A stretch of 64,000 nucleotides of DNA, taken from Sulfurospirillum multivorans DSM 12446 (GTDB lineage Bacteria > Campylobacterota > Campylobacteria > Campylobacterales > Sulfurospirillaceae). Below are positions 57,907 to 64,000 of this stretch, in pieces. The notes under the pieces are model-generated. The model searched no databases, was not told where the DNA came from, and saw only the letters and a program-made list of their open reading frames with translations. The translations under genes and the position numbers were made by a program. Numbering within the stretch: position 1 is the first letter of the stretch; every line of letters starts with the position of its first letter. The DNA lies in contig NZ_CP007201.1 in the NCBI RefSeq assembly GCF_000568815.1, positions 1,550,001 to 1,614,000 of the forward strand, read 5' to 3'.

Positions 57907-58430
57907 GCTCCCTCCCAACGTTGAAACAGGTTGTGTTCAATCCCTAAAAGATCAAACCATTTGCCAATCAAGAAATTTTCCATCGCTTCAAGGCTTGACG
58001 CCTTGGCGTAATAACCCAAGATTGGAGGTGCGATATGGATACCAAGCATGGAAAGTTTGAGCATATTTTCTAAAGCAATCGCTGAAAAAGGCATTTCGCG
58101 AGGAGCCAAAAGAAGAGGGCGCTTCTCTTTAATCATCACCGAAGCAGTACGCGTAAGAAGATTGTCGGCAATGCCATGCGTTATTTTAGCCAGCGTGTTC
58201 ATACTACACGGGATAATCGCCATAGCGTCTGTTTGAAACGAACCCGAAGCTGTAATGGCTCCAATGTTTTCATCATCCAGCAAAAAAGTATTGGCCTCTT
58301 TTGCGAGAACGATTTTGGCATGATCGGAGATAATAACGTACTTTTCAATATCACTTGGAAGTGCCTTGATAAAGGCAAGCCCAAGCTCAACACCACTGGC
58401 ACCGCTAATGCCGACAATGATACGTTTCAT
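57903..58430 (-). CDS. ubiX: Flavin prenyltransferase
   Basis: A 175-residue enzyme that makes prenylated FMN for UbiD-type decarboxylases. IIVGISGASGVELGLAF, SGSFQTDAMAIIPCSMNTLAKITHGIADNLLTR (shown for identity only in part) and RPLLLAPREMPFSAIALENM are UbiX hallmarks. It overlaps flgA and coaD by four bases each. Confidence 0.92.
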   Translation of the reverse strand: MKRIIVGISGASGVELGLAFIKALPSDIEKYVIISDHAKIVLAKEANTFLLDDENIGAITASGSFQTDAMAIIPCSMNTLAKITHGIADNLLTRTASVMIKEKRPLLLAPREMPFSAIALENMLKLSMLGIHIAPPILGYYAKASSLEAMENFLIGKWFDLLGIEHNLFQRWEGA

Positions 58431-59316
58431 TCGAGGATAATCACTTCATAGGGTGATAGGATTTTTGCACTCAAAATTTTGCCTTGTTCTGTTCTGATTT
58501 TGACAACATCACCTATATTGCCGTCTTCTAAAAGGGTAGCTTGCACTTCTATGACCAACCCTTCCTCTTTTAGTAGCGCTTTGATACTCGCTTTTCTACT
58601 CAGCATTTTTTTAATATCCAGATGAAAATCCGTCAAAATCTGACCTTCTTTAACACCGTTTTTGATCACAGCATTTTGAGGTATTTCATTGGTAATCACA
58701 CGGTTTGGAAGGGCATCTAAACTCTCCCAAACACTCTCGTAGTCATCGTTTGTGAGGATTTTACCGTTAAGCAAATTATGTTTTGCTTTAAACACCATCA
58801 CTTTCGCATTCATCTCATAAGCAAAATAGAGCTTTTTCTCTCGATCACCTACTTTAAAAACAGCCACAAAGGAGCCACTGTTTTTCTTAAGCATAGCATC
58901 GGAGATTGAAATATCAACAAGCTCATAACGTTCAAAATCGGTAGGCAGGGAGGTTTTAATGGAGATACGCGGTTTTTCATCAATTCTTACGAAAGGAGAG
59001 GTTTCTTGAAATTTTTTCAAAAAGAGCTCAGTCATTGCATCTGCTTTACCCATAAGCGAACAGTGGCGCCTAAAAATCACAACACCATCGCTGCTATCAA
59101 TAATGGTCGCATTGAGGTCGTTAAAGGCTGTGCGTAACGTATTGGTAGAAACGGTATAGTGCATACGCCCTGTTGGAATGGTAACAATAATGGGATCATC
59201 ACTGCTTTGATAGCCAAAAAAAGAGGCTCTAAGCGTGTCTTGTTCAATGCAATAGGTCTTATCAATATAAAGAGGTTGTGAAAAAAGGGAGGTGATAAAA
59301 AGAAGTAGGATTAAAA

Positions 59317-59317
<1 letters not shown>
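58427..59317 (-). CDS. flgA: Flagellar P-ring chaperone FlgA, unusual start at the tRNA-Gly 3' end
   Basis: About 297 residues. A signal peptide (LILLLFITSLFSQ) is followed by variable sequence and a C-terminal SAF-type domain (VWESLDALPNRVITNEIPQNAVIKNGVKEGQIL in part; GDVVKIRTEQGKILSAKIL). It assists P-ring assembly. The open frame to 59413 runs through tRNA-Gly, so those residues are an artefact. No ATG, GTG or TTG exists in frame between the tRNA end and the signal peptide. The first possible codon is ATT at 59317-59315, using the A of the encoded CCA. GTG inside the tRNA is the alternative. Confidence 0.75.
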
Positions 59318-59391
<74 letters not shown>

Positions 59392-59487
59392 AAAACGGAC
59401 GGAATTCTACCAAAAAAAACCCTTTGTGTCAATCTATTTTGAAATAATTGTAGCACAAATAGATTTTAAAGGGCTTAGAAGAGCTTT

Positions 59488-61113
59488 TTATACCTTGAAA
59501 ATCGTAATTTCTTGCTCCAACTCTGCGGTTGAGAGATTTAAACTGCTGGAAACGCTCATCAATTCATCGGCAATCTTTTTATTTTCATGCGCAAGTCCTG
59601 TCGCTTCTTCAACCCCTTGCGTAAGATGGTCGATCTCTTTGGTGATGCTTAATGTTTTTTCATAGGCAATATTCGTGATTTCTAAACTTTTCGCTGTTTT
59701 TTCTTTGGTTTCATTTGCCAAAGTCGAAATTTTGATAGCATTTTCATTCAAATCAACCACTTTTTGGCTGTTCTCTTTGATATTATCGCTTGCACTTGAG
59801 ACACTTTGAATGACCACACTGATGGTTACATCGATCTCTGAAAGTGATTTTTGGGTTCGCTCAGCCAGCTTTCGTACTTCATCAGCAACCACGGCAAACC
59901 CACGTCCATGCTCTCCCGCTCTGGCTGCTTCAATGGCGGCATTGAGGGCTAGTAAATTGGTCTGATCGGCGATATCTTTGATCATCTCTAACACTGAGCG
60001 AATTTGGCGTGTCTGCTCGGAGAGGTCGTGCATTTGGGTTGAGATATGCTGTTCATCTTGGCTAACTTGATTAATGCTCTCAACGATAGAATCAAGGGTC
60101 ACAATCATTTGATCCAACATCGTATAATCTTCTTTCATATACGCAGCAGAGGTTTCAGAGATGTCGCGAGACTCTTGCAACTCTTGGTTGATTTGTGACG
60201 TCAATTTTTTAACATTATCCACAATACGATCTTGATTTTGGGCAACACTGGTGATGGTCTGTGCAAACGTTTGCATGCTTTTATTCGTTTGAGAGTTTGC
60301 CGCCATCGTCCTTTTTGCTTTGATCAATGCTTGCTGAAGCGTGAAGAGTAGGGTGTTGAGATTTTCGCTGATATGTCCTATTTCATCTTTGTTTGAAATC
60401 TCGATAGGGCGATTGAGTGCTAAATCTTTTGTGATGTCTGAAAGGTGATCACCAATACGAGCGATACGTTTGACAATATAGCGCGTAATAGCGAGTAAAA
60501 GTGTGGATGTAACCACTAAAACAAGCGAAGAGATCACGATGACCAAATAAAGATTGTTGTTTAGTTTGGCACCGATTTGCAGGCTAATATCCTTCACTCG
60601 CTGTGTTGTGAAGTGTGAAATGTTATCAAAACGTTGGGAGATATACTTACAATCTGTCTCGATTTCAACCGCCATATCACCGATGTCTTCACGATTGTCT
60701 TTGACATAAAGTTCATGGATACGTTTAAATTTGGGAGCGATTTTTTGGTTATAGCGTTCATACGCCTCATGAAGATTTTGTTTCAACGTTGGCTCAGCAT
60801 AAAAATCACTCACAAGTGCTTTTTCAAAAAACTCTTTGAGCTCTTTTTCAATCACGGGAAGATGATCTTTCGCCTGTCCTGTGGGTAAAAACTCGCTGGT
60901 GACATGAATAAGATCGTTTAATATCATCTCAAAGGTATTATGAGCAAGCGTAATTTCACTATCGGGAATGACATTTTTTTGATAAATGGTTTCCAGCGAA
61001 TTTTTACCAATAAGACTTGAATTGATACTGATATATGAGAGAATAATTAAACCAAGAACCGTTACAATCGAGATAAAAAGAAGCTTCGTCGAAATCTTTA
61101 TTTCGTTAAACAT
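59488..61113 (-). CDS. Methyl-accepting chemotaxis protein with four-helix sensor
   Basis: A 541-residue chemoreceptor. N-terminal helix ([23 protein letters not shown]), a periplasmic helical sensor of about 150 residues (4HB-like), second membrane helix ([21 protein letters not shown]), HAMP and the signalling tip [32 protein letters not shown]. The ligand is unknown. AAGGTG lies just before the ATG. The tip is identical in sequence to that of the receptor at 8203-9384. Confidence 0.9.
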   Translation of the reverse strand: MFNEIKISTKLLFISIVTVLGLIILSYISINSSLIGKNSLETIYQKNVIPDSEITLAHNTFEMILNDLIHVTSEFLPTGQAKDHLPVIEKELKEFFEKALVSDFYAEPTLKQNLHEAYERYNQKIAPKFKRIHELYVKDNREDIGDMAVEIETDCKYISQRFDNISHFTTQRVKDISLQIGAKLNNNLYLVIVISSLVLVVTSTLLLAITRYIVKRIARIGDHLSDITKDLALNRPIEISNKDEIGHISENLNTLLFTLQQALIKAKRTMAANSQTNKSMQTFAQTITSVAQNQDRIVDNVKKLTSQINQELQESRDISETSAAYMKEDYTMLDQMIVTLDSIVESINQVSQDEQHISTQMHDLSEQTRQIRSVLEMIKDIADQTNLLALNAAIEAARAGEHGRGFAVVADEVRKLAERTQKSLSEIDVTISVVIQSVSSASDNIKENSQKVVDLNENAIKISTLANETKEKTAKSLEITNIAYEKTLSITKEIDHLTQGVEEATGLAHENKKIADELMSVSSSLNLSTAELEQEITIFKV

Positions 61114-61233
61114 TACACACCTTTACCAGAGCACTTTCAAATTTTGTGTAGCAATAGTATCCAAAAAAGATTCATAAGGTCAAGTTTTTTAAACTAACTA
61201 AAAATAAGTAATATTTAATCGTAACATATATTT

Positions 61234-62430
61234 CTAAAATACGAAAATAGCTATCGGTACATTTTCTGCAACACTTCCAATACTTTCGTCACTGATCCAT
61301 AACGCATTGCTCTGAACAAGGGGTTTTACCATGCCTGATCCATATTTGTTAGCGCCAAATACGTGAAATTTTCCGTCCACGAAGGTTCCTAAAACAAGAT
61401 TGACACGACCTGATTTGACTTTAAAAGGCTCAGCATTTTGTGCATAACTAGGTTCAAAGTTAAACTTTTTTTGACCTTGTAGCTTTTTCAGTAAAGGGAT
61501 CAGAAACAAAAAGGCATTGACATACGCCGCCAGAGGATTTCCTGGCATGGAAGCGACGATGGTTTTACCCATTTTACCCATCATGGTGGGTTTTCCAGGT
61601 TTGATGTTGATGCCATGAAACGAAGCTTCAAAACCATTTTTCAAAAGAGCTCGTTCCACAAAGTCCGCCTCGCCTCTGCTCACACCGCCACTGGTGACAA
61701 GGACATCGTACTGTTTCATGCGCGCAAAGTAGTCCGTTGCCGCTTCTAAATGATCGGGAATAACGCCACAATAATGCGCCACAAAGCCATGTTCTGCCAA
61801 AAGCGCAATTAAAGAGAGTGCATTAATGTCATAAATTTCATCTTCAGTGGCATTTTCCCAAGGCGATTTGAGCTCATCGCCCGTTGAAAAAACGGCAATG
61901 GAAAGCTTTTTATAGACTTCAACCATGCTAATGCCTTGCGATGCAAGCAGAGCAATATCACGTGACGTTAAGCAGGTGCCTTCGCTGAGTAACGAAGCGC
62001 CCACACGCTCTTCTTCGCCTTTGAGACGAAGGGCATTACCTTTTTTAACATTGGGCGAGAGAACAATGTTGTGCTCATCGTACGAGAGGCAATCTTCAAA
62101 AGGGATAATCGTATCCGCATCGCTTGGAACTTTCGCACCCGTCATGATTTTATAGCACTCATTGTTACTCAAACATGGCTCAACCACACTGCCTGCTAAA
62201 ATCGTTGTTTTAATAGCAAGTTCACTCAAACCTTCTTGGTATTTGAAAGCAAACCCATCCAAGGCAGCGTTGTTGTAAGAGGGGAGATTTTTCTTACATA
62301 TAATCTCACACGCAAGAGTACGACCCAGTGCTTCAAAGACACTGACCCACTCGTGATGGGGCTTTGTGCGAGCAAGATCTTCACTTAAACGCATCGCCTC
62401 ATCAAAACTAACTACATGCTCATTGCCCAT
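61234..62430 (-). CDS. moeA: Molybdopterin molybdenumtransferase
   Basis: A 398-residue enzyme that inserts molybdate into molybdopterin-AMP. SYNNAALDGFAFK, GAKVPSDADTIIPFE, STGDELKSP (MogA-like), VTSGGVSRGEADFVE, GKPTMMGKMGKTIVASMPGNPLAAY are MoeA motifs. It shows the cell uses Mo or W enzymes as well as the Fe-only nitrogenase. Directly after murA (3 bases). Confidence 0.93.
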   Translation of the reverse strand: MGNEHVVSFDEAMRLSEDLARTKPHHEWVSVFEALGRTLACEIICKKNLPSYNNAALDGFAFKYQEGLSELAIKTTILAGSVVEPCLSNNECYKIMTGAKVPSDADTIIPFEDCLSYDEHNIVLSPNVKKGNALRLKGEEERVGASLLSEGTCLTSRDIALLASQGISMVEVYKKLSIAVFSTGDELKSPWENATEDEIYDINALSLIALLAEHGFVAHYCGVIPDHLEAATDYFARMKQYDVLVTSGGVSRGEADFVERALLKNGFEASFHGINIKPGKPTMMGKMGKTIVASMPGNPLAAYVNAFLFLIPLLKKLQGQKKFNFEPSYAQNAEPFKVKSGRVNLVLGTFVDGKFHVFGANKYGSGMVKPLVQSNALWISDESIGSVAENVPIAIFVF

Positions 62431-62433
62431 GGT

Positions 62434-63702
62434 TTACTCCTCAAGCCTTTCGATGTGCGCACCGAGTTTGGAGAATTTACCTTCCAAATCTTCATACCCA
62501 CGATCCAAGTGATAAATTCTGTGAATTTTTGTCGTTCCATCCGCCACGAGGGCTGCTAAAATAAGCGCCGAACTTGCGCGAAGATCGGTTGCCATGACAT
62601 CAGCCGCATTCAGTTTTGCTTTGCCCTCAACGGTTGCACTGTGCCCTTTGAGTTTGATGTTCGCACCCATACGCGAAAGCTCACTGACGTGCATAAAGCG
62701 GTTTTCAAACAGACGCTCATCGATGATGCTCGTTCCTTTTGCTTGGGTACACAGTGCCATAAATTGTGCTTGAAGATCGGTTGGAAAGCCTGGGTATTCG
62801 GAAGTTTCAATATCAGAAGGGGTGATTTTCTCCGCAGGATGAAGGGTGAGCGTATCGTCTTTTTCATCGATCTTAAAGCCCATCTGTTCTAATTTTAAGA
62901 TCACCGCATCGAGGTGTCGTGGATTGACGTTTTTAAGGGTAATTTTTGACTTTGTAATCGCTCCTGCGCACAAATACGTTCCCGCCTCAATACGATCAGG
63001 AATCACGCTAAAATCAGGAATATCCAAAAGTTTTCCACCACTACCTTGTATAATCAGCTTTGAAGAGCCAATGCCTTCGATGCTGACCCCAGCTTCGGCT
63101 AACACTTCGCACACTTGAACCACTTCGGGCTCTTTGGCGACGTTGACAAGTGTGGTCGTTCCATGCGCCAAGGCTGCTGCCATGATGATATTTTCACTGC
63201 CTGTTACGGTGACTTTATCAAAAATGATCGTAGCACCTTTGAGTCCTTTAGGCGCTTTGGCTAAAACATACCCTTGCTTGATCTCGATCTCCGCGCCCAT
63301 TTGTTCCAACGCTTTTAAGTGAAGATCAATCGGTCGCTGACCAATGGCGCAACCACCTGGTAATGAAACTTCGCAGTGTCCAAAACGTGCTAAAAGAGGT
63401 CCAAGCGTTAAGATGGAAGCGCGCATTTTACGCACGATGTCATAGTTTGCACACGCAGAATTGACCGTTGTGGCATTGACTTCTACCACATTTTTATCTT
63501 TACATGTAAAGCTTGCACCTAGGTTTGTCAGCAGTTGTAAAAGTGTTTTGACATCGGCAACTTGAGGCATATTTGAAATCGTAATCGTTCGTTTTGAGAG
63601 GAGGGTTAACGCTAAAAGGGGCAGTGCGGCATTTTTTGCTCCTGAAATCAGAACCGTTCCGCTAAGTTTTTGTTTCCCTTTGATCGCTAAATAATACATC
63701 AT
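62434..63702 (-). CDS. murA: UDP-N-acetylglucosamine 1-carboxyvinyltransferase
   Basis: A 422-residue enzyme, the first committed step of peptidoglycan synthesis. [16 protein letters not shown], catalytic Cys in [20 protein letters not shown] (fosfomycin-sensitive type), [10 protein letters not shown] and [19 protein letters not shown] palindrome copy (63500) is read as Phe-Thr-Cys-Lys. The MM start has a weak upstream AAGGAAC site. Confidence 0.95.
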   Translation of the reverse strand: MMYYLAIKGKQKLSGTVLISGAKNAALPLLALTLLSKRTITISNMPQVADVKTLLQLLTNLGASFTCKDKNVVEVNATTVNSACANYDIVRKMRASILTLGPLLARFGHCEVSLPGGCAIGQRPIDLHLKALEQMGAEIEIKQGYVLAKAPKGLKGATIIFDKVTVTGSENIIMAAALAHGTTTLVNVAKEPEVVQVCEVLAEAGVSIEGIGSSKLIIQGSGGKLLDIPDFSVIPDRIEAGTYLCAGAITKSKITLKNVNPRHLDAVILKLEQMGFKIDEKDDTLTLHPAEKITPSDIETSEYPGFPTDLQAQFMALCTQAKGTSIIDERLFENRFMHVSELSRMGANIKLKGHSATVEGKAKLNAADVMATDLRASSALILAALVADGTTKIHRIYHLDRGYEDLEGKFSKLGAHIERLEE

Positions 63703-63805
63703 TCGTCTGTTCCTTTTTAAATATTAAAGTATTGTAGTTAAAAAATGATTAAATTTTCTATGAATTTGGGTAGAATTTGGATTACTATGATTGTGAGGAA
63801 TTTGG

Positions 63806-64000
63806 ATGCTTTTAGAACAGTTTTTGCATGAAACGCGCTATCTTTCTATCGCTCACCTCTATTTTGACGAAGAAAAACTCACCATTTTGAGTCGCGCCAA
63901 AAAAGAACACACCTCATTTCAATCGTTTGATCTTGCAAAAGATCTTAAAACCATTCCGATGGCAGACATACTTTTTATCGAAATAGGCGAAAGCAGCAAA
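63806..64000 (+). CDS. Partial protein of unknown function at the right edge
   Basis: 65 codons from ATG 63806, with GAGGAA eight bases upstream, run off the window. It begins MLLEQFLHETRYLSIAHLYF and continues without stop. No family is recognised. The 103-bp spacer to divergent murA is AT-rich and should hold promoters for both genes. Confidence 0.6.
   Translation, partial: MLLEQFLHETRYLSIAHLYFDEEKLTILSRAKKEHTSFQSFDLAKDLKTIPMADILFIEIGESSK

Overview
The window looks like a chromosomal segment of a Campylobacterota (epsilonproteobacterial) organism, most like Sulfurospirillum. The clues are moderate-to-low GC with many ATGA-type gene overlaps, a class II DAHP synthase, TrmA with a RumA-like cysteine set, an ECF nickel transporter with NikK and NikL, chemoreceptors, selenouridine tRNA synthase, a class II superoxide reductase and many c-type cytochrome and sulfide-linked genes. 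The genus is inference from gene content. No rRNA is present; there are two tRNAs (Pro-GGG and Gly-GCC). I see no prophage, insertion sequence or CRISPR array.

Layout. 1-4.7 kb: end of acnB, a hairpin-rich spacer, slyD, ppsA, an MFS transporter and tRNA-Pro. 4.8-11.2 kb: a B12-binding radical SAM protein, a DUF445 protein, trmA, a chemoreceptor, a CoA-binding protein and threonine deaminase. 11.2-15.8 kb: an aapJQMP amino-acid ABC transporter on the minus strand. 16-21.6 kb: DAHP synthase, an AT-rich orphan ORF, small DnaJ, DedA, superoxide reductase, an orphan ABC ATPase and proA. 21.7-30.3 kb: a long plus-strand run (flavin oxidoreductase, a 1027-residue coiled-coil protein, tRNA methyltransferase, YkgJ, TPR lipoprotein, trpC, HIT, mnmH). 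30.4-33.6 kb: a nikKMLQO nickel uptake operon behind an inverted-repeat operator candidate. 33.6-38.4 kb: pdxA-pdxJ, and a sulfide:quinone oxidoreductase-like/cytochrome c/cytochrome b561-c set. 38.6-43.3 kb: ppx/gppA, ilvBH and lpxD. 43.3-45.8 kb: a GltD-like oxidoreductase and an aspartate aminotransferase.

45.9-52.9 kb is the most distinctive block: an iron-only (alternative) nitrogenase locus, read from right to left as anfD, anfG, anfK, a flavin split-barrel protein, an AnfA/NifA-type sigma-54 activator and a lone NifE-like protein. AnfD keeps the P-cluster cysteines and the cofactor ligands Cys257 and His423. No anfH lies anywhere in the window. A 13-bp perfect inverted repeat just upstream of anfA has the 11-N6-11 layout and ATCG...CGAT ends of a molybdate (ModE) box, which would fit repression of the alternative nitrogenase when Mo is present. 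53-63.7 kb: cysE, speA, hisS, tmk, coaD, ubiX, flgA, tRNA-Gly, a second chemoreceptor, moeA and murA, all on the minus strand.

Across the whole window the palindrome TTACATGTAA occurs at least 30 times exactly, when less than one copy is expected by chance. Twenty copies lie inside genes, where they read as Leu-His-Val or Thr-Cys-Lys and never in the stop-containing frame. Ten lie between genes, several built into terminators. I regard this highly iterated palindrome as the main undescribed signal here, followed by the anfH-less Fe nitrogenase locus with its Mo-box-like operator.
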